From NCBI RefSeq assembly GCF_000741295.1, contig NZ_JGZG01000004.1, forward strand, positions 1-64,000: 64,000 bases of DNA, read 5' to 3'. Positions 56,726 through 64,000 of the stretch are shown here, in pieces; within the stretch, counting starts at the first letter, position 1; every line of letters starts with the position of its first letter. The position numbers and the translations under genes were made by a program. The DNA comes from Bifidobacterium pseudolongum subsp. globosum. GTDB lineage: Bacteria > Actinomycetota > Actinomycetes > Actinomycetales > Bifidobacteriaceae. Under the pieces are notes generated by a model, which was given only the letters and a program-made list of their open reading frames with translations, made no database searches and was not told the origin of the DNA.

Positions 56726-57778
56726 ATGCTCAGCGACATCCTGCATAAGATCCGCGCACAGCGCGACCATGAACCAACGGTCATCTCGGTAGGCCAGATC
56801 TGGGTCGACATCACCATGCATGTGCAGGAGATGCCGCAGCCGGGCGAGTTCACGAACGCCCCTTCGGTGACCAAATCGGCGAGCGGCAGTTTCCATGTGC
56901 TGCAGGCGGCGAGCCGCATGGGCGCGCGCACCGAACTGGCGAGCATCATGGGCACCGGACCGTGGGCCACGATGTTGCGCGATTCGCTGCGCCGATCGCA
57001 CATCCTGCACACCGGCCCCACCAGGCCGAACCAAGACAACGGGTTCCGCATTGTGCTCACCGACGGCATGCAGAAGTCGTACGTGGCGCACCATGGCGCC
57101 GAAGCGCACGGCGACCCCCGCGCGTTCGCGCATGTGCGCCCGCAGCGCGGCGACGTGGTGCACATCAGCGGCAATGCGCTGATGAACGAGTCGTCGCTCG
57201 CCGTCAACGCGTTCATCCAACAGCCGCAGTGCCGCCCGCAGGAGCGCGAATTCCGTATGGTGATCAACCCCACGAACACGCTGCGGCTCGTCAACGACCA
57301 GCTGCTCGAGAATCTCGTGCTCACGCGCCCCATCTGGTCGATGAACCGGCAGGAGGCGCGCACACTCGCCTATCGTCTGGGCGTGACCTTCGACGAAAGC
57401 GCCACGATGCGCGTGAACGCCGGCTTCGACGAGTCGATGCACGCGCTGTGCGAGGCGCTCGGCGAGACGCTGCGCGCGCCGGTCGTGCTGCGCGCCGGCG
57501 CACGCGGCGCCTGGGTGCGCCAGCACGGCAAGGGGGTGGAGCACATCGACGGCTTCCCCACGAAGGCCACGCACATCCGCTCCGCCGGCCCCGCGCACAC
57601 TGGCGCACTGTGTGCGCTGCTCGCCGAAGGGTGGGACCTGGAAAGCTCGGTGCAGATCGCGAACGCCGCCGCCTCGCTCGCGATCGAGCACAACCACGCG
57701 GGCATCCCGTTCTGCCCCACGTACGATGAGGCCGCCAAACTGGTGTCCGACGCCCTCACCGCACCGAAAAAGGACTGA
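56726..57778 (+). CDS. PfkB/ribokinase-fold protein, catalytic Asp replaced
   Basis: 350 residues from ATG 56726, GAAGGAGC upstream. The fold is recognisable: ISVGQIWVDITMHVQEMPQP at the N-terminus, MGTGPWATMLRDSL, and a C-terminal RAGARGAWVRQHGKG. The PfkB signature that should read GAGDxFxGAL reads SAGPAHTGAL (286-295), with Pro289 in the place of the catalytic Asp. The first signature (GGxxxN) is also changed, to SGSFHVL. It may be a non-catalytic sugar- or nucleotide-binding protein. Convergent with the next gene. Confidence 0.7.
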   Translation: MLSDILHKIRAQRDHEPTVISVGQIWVDITMHVQEMPQPGEFTNAPSVTKSASGSFHVLQAASRMGARTELASIMGTGPWATMLRDSLRRSHILHTGPTRPNQDNGFRIVLTDGMQKSYVAHHGAEAHGDPRAFAHVRPQRGDVVHISGNALMNESSLAVNAFIQQPQCRPQEREFRMVINPTNTLRLVNDQLLENLVLTRPIWSMNRQEARTLAYRLGVTFDESATMRVNAGFDESMHALCEALGETLRAPVVLRAGARGAWVRQHGKGVEHIDGFPTKATHIRSAGPAHTGALCALLAEGWDLESSVQIANAAASLAIEHNHAGIPFCPTYDEAAKLVSDALTAPKKD

Positions 57779-60241
57779 TCACTCGTCGCTGTCCGGGGTG
57801 ATGCCGGCGGCGCCCCACCGCAGGCTGCGGCGCAGCGCCGGCAGCACATCGGCCGGCTGCATGATGCCGAGCAGCCACACAGCCTCGTCGGCCGCAAGCG
57901 GGAAGCCCGCGTCCACGAGCATGATCGCCACCTTGGCGAGCTGTTCGAGCAGCGCGAGCGGCGGCGCCACCGGAATGCCGGCCGCGCGCAGCATCTGCTC
58001 GGCGCGATCGCGGTCCGGCAGCTCCTCCTCGCCCATCTCGGCGAGCAGCTGGTTCGCCTCGTCACGGCTCCTGTCGTGGAACGGACCTTCGGGCATCGAA
58101 AGCACCATCGCATAGCACGCCAGACCGGCCTTGTGGCTGTTGGTCCTCCACAGTGCATACCCCAGGCGGTAATACATGAAGCCCACGTCGATCGGCATCA
58201 GCGCGGTCTTGAGGCCGCGGATCAACGCATCCGCCGAACCCGCGTAGTCCTCGCCGACATCGGTGTAGTCGAGCGAAAGCTCGATGGCGCCGCGCGCGGT
58301 CGTCGGCGCCAGGCGCATCATCTCCTCGGACTGGGCCACCGCCTTGTCGCGCTCGCCCAGCTCGCGGTTGAGGCGGCTGAGCGCGCCATGCGCGTTGTAC
58401 ACGGCGTCGGGCAGCTTCCAGTAGCGGTCGGTCGCCTTGCCTTCCACATTCACCATGAGCAGTCGCATGAGCGGGTGCTCGCAATACAACGGCTTGCGGT
58501 CGCCATGGTCCTTCTCGGCGCTCTCGATCTGCATCAGCGCGGATTCGACCTCGAACATGGCGGTCACCGGCGAATCCTCGTTCTGGTTCACGATGTCCCA
58601 GATCTCGGGGCCCTTGACCACGCAGTCGTCGTGCATCACGTCGAGTTCGTACGCGTAGTCGGCGCGCACAAGCGTCTTGATGTCGTCGGGCAGTTCGCGC
58701 TTGTCCTTCCACAGCGGCACATGCTGGCGCACGAGCGCCTTCGGCAACGGCAGCGGCTCGACCGGCATGAGGCCACGGTCGGCGCCGAAGCGCAACGCGC
58801 GGCGTGCCGGCTGCAGCATCTGCACGATCGCCGCCGGGTCGTTGTCTTGCGCGGTGTCGTCGAACCGGCCGCTCACATACGCCGGCTGCACGCCCATCTG
58901 GAACGGGCTGCGGTCGAAGCCGAGCGAGAGCACGGGCTGGCCACTCAGCGAGCCGAGGCGACCGGTCACGTCGACCGACGTGACGCGCGCGCCGGTCGTG
59001 AACGCGGCCTGCGCGAGCAGACCCGCGAGGCGCAGCGCGTACGACGCCGCACGACCCGCGCGTTGGGCGCGCATGTCGACCCACTGGCCACCCACGAAGT
59101 CCGACCCCGGCATCATCGACGCGGTGGGCACGCTGAACGTGACCGCCATCTGCCCGCTCTTCGGGTCCACGTCGCACAGGTACTCGAGGCGGAACGGCAG
59201 CTTGAGGCGCTCGCAGATCGCGATGAAGCGCGTCATCACGTCCCATGCGCCACCGCGCGCCGCCTTGGTGCCGCGCACGGTCTGCTCCGGGTTCTCCACC
59301 GTGGCCTCCTGCTGCACGAACTTCGCGTGCGTGGCCCACATGTGCATCGAGCGCATGGCGGATTGGAAGCACTCCTCCTCGCTGAACGTGGAGACGAGGC
59401 CCATGCCGTTGTCGTGGCCACGCGCCTCGAGGTCCACGAACGACAGGCGGTTGAGCGCAGCCTCCACACCGAGCACCAAGTCGCGCTGCAGCCCTTCGAT
59501 CTCGTCATCGTCGAAGCGCATCCAGAACATGTCGGTCGAGTCGAGCCGGATCACGCTGAGCGGATGCTCGCCTTCGATCTGGCGAATCTGCCCGGCGCCG
59601 GCCTCCACGAGCTGGCGCGCGGCGAAGCGCTCGAACACCGAGGACTGGCCGGCGTTGTTCGTGGTGCCGCGCCAGATGATCTCGTCGAGCCCGTCGGGCA
59701 GCGGCTTGTCCATCATGTCGCGGAACAGTTCGCTGATACGGCCGGCACCAGCGCCCACCGTCTTGCCAGCGAGGCGCGGCACAAGGCATGCGCCGATCCA
59801 GCACGCGGCGATCAGCACGGCAAGCGGGTGCTTGCCTTCGCGGTATGCGCCGAGGTTCTCCGTGCAGGCGGTGAGCCATGCCGTGCCGCCATCCACCGCA
59901 TATTCGCCGATCGTGACGGTGCGGTCGAAGCCGTCGGAGCTCTGCACGCGCACAGCGCCCGAGTTCGGAGTGTCGGTCCACGGGTCGAAATGCAGCTCGC
60001 CGCGGCCGTCCGGTTCGCTTGCGAGCGTCTGGACCGTGGGGAACACCTTCATGTCTTCGCTGATCCACGCCAGCACCCGCACCTTGCGGCGCCCCACGAC
60101 CTGCGCCACATACCCGAGGCCGCCCTTGGGCTGGTCCAAGTCCTTGACCAGGCTGTACGAGGCGTCGACCGGCTGGCCCGGCAGCGTGCCGAGCGCCGTG
60201 GCGTGCGAAAGCAGTGGCAACCTGTAGACGTTCTGTTCCAT
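57779..60241 (-). CDS. large TPR-like protein of unknown function
   Basis: 820 residues from ATG 60241, CAGGAGAGAG upstream; the longer frame to 60493 lacks a site. No signal peptide or certain span. The first 540 residues are unassigned, with LAVLIAACWIGACLVPRLAG as the one hydrophobic stretch. The C-terminal third (about 600-790) shows helical-repeat spacing with SRLNRELGERDKAVAQSEEM and YYRLGYALWRTNSHKAGLAC, like tetratricopeptide repeats. Its stop meets the PfkB-like stop; it is divergent from the CmpB-type gene. No function proposed. Confidence 0.65.
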   Translation of the reverse strand: MEQNVYRLPLLSHATALGTLPGQPVDASYSLVKDLDQPKGGLGYVAQVVGRRKVRVLAWISEDMKVFPTVQTLASEPDGRGELHFDPWTDTPNSGAVRVQSSDGFDRTVTIGEYAVDGGTAWLTACTENLGAYREGKHPLAVLIAACWIGACLVPRLAGKTVGAGAGRISELFRDMMDKPLPDGLDEIIWRGTTNNAGQSSVFERFAARQLVEAGAGQIRQIEGEHPLSVIRLDSTDMFWMRFDDDEIEGLQRDLVLGVEAALNRLSFVDLEARGHDNGMGLVSTFSEEECFQSAMRSMHMWATHAKFVQQEATVENPEQTVRGTKAARGGAWDVMTRFIAICERLKLPFRLEYLCDVDPKSGQMAVTFSVPTASMMPGSDFVGGQWVDMRAQRAGRAASYALRLAGLLAQAAFTTGARVTSVDVTGRLGSLSGQPVLSLGFDRSPFQMGVQPAYVSGRFDDTAQDNDPAAIVQMLQPARRALRFGADRGLMPVEPLPLPKALVRQHVPLWKDKRELPDDIKTLVRADYAYELDVMHDDCVVKGPEIWDIVNQNEDSPVTAMFEVESALMQIESAEKDHGDRKPLYCEHPLMRLLMVNVEGKATDRYWKLPDAVYNAHGALSRLNRELGERDKAVAQSEEMMRLAPTTARGAIELSLDYTDVGEDYAGSADALIRGLKTALMPIDVGFMYYRLGYALWRTNSHKAGLACYAMVLSMPEGPFHDRSRDEANQLLAEMGEEELPDRDRAEQMLRAAGIPVAPPLALLEQLAKVAIMLVDAGFPLAADEAVWLLGIMQPADVLPALRRSLRWGAAGITPDSDE

Positions 60242-60464
60242 ACGATCTCTCTCCTGGTTCTGTTCCATTCCATCCGGCCGCAGACGCGGGACACCGCGCC
60301 TCATGCCGTTCCTCGTTGCACGGCTCGCTGCACGGGTGGGCCCACCCGCCAAAGCGGCATGTTGTTGCACTGTAACACGCCGGCACGGTGGCGTCGAGCC
60401 CCATTCCACCGTGCAACCACACCAATGACCACGATTGCAGAACATGTCCGCCGCGGGCATGCGG

Positions 60465-60470
60465 TAGCGT
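60465..60470 (+). promoter_or_regulatory. candidate -10 box, leaderless CmpB-type gene
   Basis: TAGCGT ends 7 nt before ATG 60478; no ribosome site. Confidence 0.35.
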
Positions 60471-60477
60471 TGGCGGC

Positions 60478-61311
60478 ATGACCTGGCTCGCACTCGAACA
60501 GACCTTCCTGTGGTTCCTGCTGTACAGCTTTGTGGGCTGGCTGTGGGAGACCGTACTCAACATCGTCATGAAAAAGCGGTTCGTGGACCGCGGCATCCTC
60601 AACGGACCCATCTGCCCCATCTACGGCTTCGGTGCGCTGCTGGCGATCTACGCGCTGCCCGGCGAGCATTCGGTCGTCGCGATCTTCCTCAGCAGCGGCG
60701 TGCTGTGCTGCACGCTCGAATACTTCACGTCGTGGGCCATCGAAAAGCTCTTCCACATGCGGCTGTGGGACTATTCGGGCAAACCGTTCAACATCAACGG
60801 GCGCGTCTACCTCAACGGCTTCCTCTTCTTCGCCGCCGGCTGCACCGTGGTCAAACTGTGGGTGCAGCCGCACGTCATGGACCTGCTCGATGCAATCGAC
60901 CCGCGCACGATCACGGTCCTCGCCGTGGCGCTGCTCGTGGTGCTGCTCGCCGACGCCGCCGTCACGCTCGCCGGCCTGACGAGCCTCAACAGTCGCCTCG
61001 GGCACGCCGAACAAGACATCAAGGCGCTCAAAGCGCGCGGCATCGCGCACATCGACGTCGGCATCACCGCCGCCGACAAGCGCATCGAGTCGGCCGAAAC
61101 GCGCATCACCACCGTGTGCGCGCAGCTCACCGAGCGCGCGCACACGGACGGCGAGGCGCTCGCCGCGCATGTGGCGCACCTGTTCGATTGGCAGCAGCGC
61201 CGTCTGATCCGCGCCTACCCCGCCATGCGCACCGAGCACGGCGAAGGCCTGCTCGCCGAAGTGCGCGCGCAATTCGACCGCGCACGCCATGCGCACACCA
61301 ACACCAAGTGA
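60478..61311 (+). CDS. putative ABC-transporter type IV / CmpB-domain membrane protein
   Basis: 277 residues. Five spans to about residue 170 with the CmpB block FLLYSFVGWLWETVLNIVMK and FVDRGILNGPICPIYGFGAL, then FHMRLWDYSGKPFNINGRVY. Residues 175-277 are a cytoplasmic coiled-coil tail. The domain is found in stand-alone membrane proteins of Firmicutes and actinobacteria of unknown role; the ABC label comes from a domain database name rather than from evidence here. Confidence 0.75.
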   Translation: MTWLALEQTFLWFLLYSFVGWLWETVLNIVMKKRFVDRGILNGPICPIYGFGALLAIYALPGEHSVVAIFLSSGVLCCTLEYFTSWAIEKLFHMRLWDYSGKPFNINGRVYLNGFLFFAAGCTVVKLWVQPHVMDLLDAIDPRTITVLAVALLVVLLADAAVTLAGLTSLNSRLGHAEQDIKALKARGIAHIDVGITAADKRIESAETRITTVCAQLTERAHTDGEALAAHVAHLFDWQQRRLIRAYPAMRTEHGEGLLAEVRAQFDRARHAHTNTK

Positions 61312-61390
61312 ACGCCGTCACAGGCGCCGGTGCACGCATGCGCTACGGTAGTGGCAACGTCGCAAGCGAACCCGGCCGAACAGGAGTGCC

Positions 61391-62581
61391 ATGATCAACG
61401 AAACATACCAGTCCATGCTCAACGCAAAATCCGTGATCCGCATGATCGGCGAACGCGCGAGCGCCCGCCGTGCGCAGATCGGCGCGAGCGAGGTCTTCGA
61501 CTTCTCGCTCGGTAATCCGAGCGTGCCGTGCGCGCCGGAGTTCACGCGCGCCATGATCGACCTCTACGAGACGCAGGCGCCGTACGCGCTGCACGGGTAC
61601 AGCCCGTCCGTCGGGATCGAGTCGGTGCGCGGCGCGATCGCCGACTCGCTCAACCGACGCTTCGGCATGGACTACACGCCCGCGCACATCTTCCCCACCG
61701 CCGGTGCCACCGCAGCGCTCGCGCACGCGTTCCGCGCGGTCACGGAGCCGGGCAGCGAGATCGTCACATTCGCCCCGTATTTCCCCGAATACCAGCCGTA
61801 TGTGGGCGGTACGGGCGCCACGCTGACCGTGGTGCCCGCCGACACCGCGCATTTCCAGATTGATTTCGACGCGTTTGAACGCGCGCTCAACCCGCGCGTG
61901 GCGGCCGTGCTGATCAACACGCCGAACAACCCTTCGGGCGCCGTCTATTCCGAGCAGACCCTGCGCCGCCTTGCGCAGATCCTCGAGGACCGCGAGCGCG
62001 CATGGGGGCACAGCATCTTCCTGATCAGCGACGAGCCGTACCGCGAGATCGTGTTCGGCGGAGCCGAGCAGCCCTACCCCGCGCGCTTCTATGCGAACAC
62101 GCTCACCTGCTATTCGTTCTCGAAGGCGCTTTCGCTGCCCGGTGAGCGCATCGGGTACGTGGCGGTCAATCCGCGCGCCGAGCACGCCGAGCTCTTGGTG
62201 CCGATGTTCGCGCAGATCAGCCGCACGATCGGGCACAACTGCCCGTCGTCGAGCATGCAGCTCGCCGTGGCGCGTGTGATCGACAAGACGAGCGACCTGG
62301 GCGTCTACGAGCGCAACATGGAGCTGCTGTACGGCGCGCTCGTGCGGCTCGGGTTCACGGTGGGCAAGCCGGGCGGCACGTTCTACATCTTCCCGCAGTC
62401 GCCCAACCCCGACGCGATGGAGTTCTGCGAGCAAGCGATGGAATACGACCTGTTCATGGTGCCGTCCGATTCGTTCGGCGTGCCGGGGCACCTGCGCCTG
62501 TCGTACTGCATGGAGACGGATCATCTCGAGCGCGCGGTCAGGCGGCTTGAGCAGTTCATGCACGAGCGATACGGCCGCTGA
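61391..62581 (+). CDS. PLP-dependent aminotransferase, class I/II
   Basis: 396 residues; AACAGGAG precedes ATG 61391. Fold-type I: GNPSVPCAPEF, the PLP-phosphate loop TAGATAALAHAF, NTPNNPSGAVYSEQ, ISDEPYREIVF and the Lys block YSFSKALSLPGERIGYV. The terminal RLSYCMETD is the substrate Arg region. It resembles aspartate/alanine-type enzymes that keep pyridoxal phosphate on both faces. Substrate not readable. Possibly co-transcribed with the CmpB gene upstream (79-nt gap). Confidence 0.88.
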   Translation: MINETYQSMLNAKSVIRMIGERASARRAQIGASEVFDFSLGNPSVPCAPEFTRAMIDLYETQAPYALHGYSPSVGIESVRGAIADSLNRRFGMDYTPAHIFPTAGATAALAHAFRAVTEPGSEIVTFAPYFPEYQPYVGGTGATLTVVPADTAHFQIDFDAFERALNPRVAAVLINTPNNPSGAVYSEQTLRRLAQILEDRERAWGHSIFLISDEPYREIVFGGAEQPYPARFYANTLTCYSFSKALSLPGERIGYVAVNPRAEHAELLVPMFAQISRTIGHNCPSSSMQLAVARVIDKTSDLGVYERNMELLYGALVRLGFTVGKPGGTFYIFPQSPNPDAMEFCEQAMEYDLFMVPSDSFGVPGHLRLSYCMETDHLERAVRRLEQFMHERYGR

Positions 62582-62683
62582 GCACGCCCAGCAGCTGAAT
62601 GCCTGCACACGCGCGCGCCGTCCCCTAGAATTGAGACGGAGGCGGCGCGCCATCCGGCGCCCGCTTGAGTGACGGGAGCATAC

Positions 62684-63889
62684 GTGGAGGAGCAACGCAC
62701 GGGCACGATTCTCGAGTATGCGCGCACGCAGACACGGGACTTCACCGAGTACCCGTTCCAGACGGCCGACGCGCTCGTGTTCGCGTTGCTCAGCTACGAC
62801 CGGATCCCGCAGTCGGTGCCACGGCTCAAGACGCTTGTGGCGCGCTACGGATCGCTGTCGCGCCGCGTGCGGTCCTTTGATTGGCGTCACCCGGTGGCTT
62901 CGGCGCAGGCGATTGTGCGCGTGCCGTTCGACGGCCCCACGATGCGGCAGGTGGAGCAGGAGCTGACGCTGTACGAAGAGCACCACCCGTATCTCGAGGA
63001 GCACGCAGGATTTATACCGGCGGGCACACCGCGCCAGTTCTACCGTTCGATCGCGCACAACCCGCGCTTCGCCGTCACGCGCATCAACGCCGCCGACGAA
63101 CGCTTTGACCTGGACCAGCAGACGCAGTTCGCGGCTATGACGTTCCTGCTGCCCACCGGCACGCTCGTGGTGGCGTTCCGCGGCACCGACGATTCGCTCA
63201 TCGGGTGGAAAGAGGACTTCAACATGGCGTTCACCTACCCGGTGCCCGCCCAGAAGCAGGCCGCGGACTACCTGGAGCGCGTGGGCGCGCTGTGGAATGG
63301 CGATATTGTGCTGACGGGGCATTCCAAGGGCGGCAATCTGGCGATCTACGCGGCCATGAACGCGCCCGACGCCATCAAGGACCGCATCACGCGCATCTAC
63401 ACGCTCGACGGGCCCGGGTTCAGTCCCGAGGTGATCCACAGCTACGAATACAGCACCGTCGTGCACCGCATCACCAGAGTGATTCCCGACGGCTCGATCA
63501 TCGGCATGCTGCTCGCGCATTCGCCGCACGCGCACCGCATCGTCGTCAAATCGAGCGCCGACGGGCTCATGCAGCATTCGTGCTACACGTGGCTCATGCA
63601 CGGTGACCATTTTGTGCAGGTGCCCGATGTGACGCCCACCTCGCAGACCTTCGCCGAGGCGATGAACTCGTGGCTCGGCGGCATGACGCAACGCCAGCGC
63701 GAACACGGTGTGGAGGCGCTGTTCCGCGTGCTCACGTCCTCCGGCCACGGCACAATCACCGAGCTGATGACGGCTGGCCCGCGCATCATCCCCGACATGC
63801 TCGGCAGCTATGTGGGCCTGAGCGGCGAGGAACGCAAATATATCAACCAGGCGCTGTGGATGTTCGCCGGTGCCACATTCCAGCACTAA
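62684..63889 (+). CDS. DUF2974 (Mbeg1-like) alpha/beta hydrolase
   Basis: 401 residues; GTG 62684 is preceded by GGGAG at 5 nt, better than GTG 62669. The lipase-like part has the oxyanion/first strand LVVAFRGTDDSLIGWKEDFN, the nucleophile elbow VLTGHSKGGNLAIYAAM (Ser in GHSKG) and the acid segment YTLDGPGFSPEVI. No signal peptide, so cytoplasmic. Substrate unknown; possibly acyl ester hydrolysis. Confidence 0.82.
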   Translation: MEEQRTGTILEYARTQTRDFTEYPFQTADALVFALLSYDRIPQSVPRLKTLVARYGSLSRRVRSFDWRHPVASAQAIVRVPFDGPTMRQVEQELTLYEEHHPYLEEHAGFIPAGTPRQFYRSIAHNPRFAVTRINAADERFDLDQQTQFAAMTFLLPTGTLVVAFRGTDDSLIGWKEDFNMAFTYPVPAQKQAADYLERVGALWNGDIVLTGHSKGGNLAIYAAMNAPDAIKDRITRIYTLDGPGFSPEVIHSYEYSTVVHRITRVIPDGSIIGMLLAHSPHAHRIVVKSSADGLMQHSCYTWLMHGDHFVQVPDVTPTSQTFAEAMNSWLGGMTQRQREHGVEALFRVLTSSGHGTITELMTAGPRIIPDMLGSYVGLSGEERKYINQALWMFAGATFQH

Positions 63890-64000
63890 TCGACCAAATG
63901 TGCGGCTTTTCGCCCGCAGCCATGGTCGCGGCGGAATTGGCGCGGCGCTTATAGACTAAGAACATAGATACACCATGCAACGGTACGAAGGGCCGCAAGC
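63890..64000. other. non-coding window end
   Basis: 111 bp past the hydrolase stop. TATAGACT near 63951 and ATAGAT near 63964 are promoter-like but no partner -35 is convincing. A small hairpin (GTGCGGC/GCCCGCA) follows the stop. Confidence 0.3.

Overview
The window is about 64 kb of high-GC, gene-dense chromosome that I read as Bifidobacterium (Actinobacteria). The evidence is the gene orders coaD/YceD/rpmF/rnc, rpsP/khpA/rimM/trmD and rplS/lepB/rnhB, a bifidobacterial-type GH2 beta-galactosidase, DUF3039, tandem FemAB-type ligases, a very long Arg-rich RNase E/G, and a truncated IS30 element. Species cannot be fixed from the sequence alone.

Layout. 1-2.2 kb: the 5' end of an IS30 transposase that has landed in, and cut off the C-terminus of, a secreted pilus-type adhesin. 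2.5-5.6 kb: accessory region with two divergent genes of the DUF559/endonuclease-like type and a 132-bp element with 28-bp terminal inverted repeats. 5.6-20 kb (mostly minus strand): rne, dapE, an AEC transporter, an ABC exporter whose ATPase gene is frameshifted, rnhB-lepB-rplS, pgi and a mannose-1-phosphate guanylyltransferase. 20.2-20.4 kb: tRNA-Leu(UAG) and tRNA-Thr(CGU). 20.7-29.5 kb: second AEC transporter, two FemX-like interpeptide-bridge ligases, rdgB, rph, a Pr6Pr membrane protein, pncB, an aldo/keto reductase and DUF3039. 29.6-41 kb (plus strand): coaD, a coiled-coil DivIVA-like protein, YceD, rpmF, rnc, ilvB-ilvN, a glutamine amidotransferase, an ABC-F ATPase and cysS. 40-43.5 kb: an MFS pseudogene with its ArsR-type regulator and a cation-diffusion-facilitator. 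43.6-56.5 kb: ffh, an endonuclease/exonuclease/phosphatase protein, lacZ, the rpsP operon, rsmD, recG and rpmB. 56.7-63.9 kb: a PfkB-like protein with a lost catalytic Asp, a large TPR-like protein, a CmpB-type membrane protein, an aminotransferase and a DUF2974 alpha/beta hydrolase.

The genes are largely housekeeping: translation (rplS, rpmF, rpmB, rpsP, rimM, trmD, rsmD, cysS), RNA processing (rne, rnc, rph, rnhB), protein export (ffh, lepB), cofactors (coaD, pncB), branched-chain amino acid and lysine synthesis, and cell-wall cross-bridging.

The most unusual content is between genes. Four or more repeat families recur in separate intergenic gaps. Two have a strict 21-bp period and are arranged as inverted half-arrays around a centre of fixed length (two loci each). 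Two others have a period of about 52-53 bp. Both periods are near-integral numbers of DNA helical turns (2 and 5). In addition about ten genes have a TANNNT hexamer ending 6-9 nt before the start codon and no Shine-Dalgarno, which is the signature of leaderless transcripts. In one case (recG) the hexamer directly abuts the U-tract of the preceding rpmB terminator.
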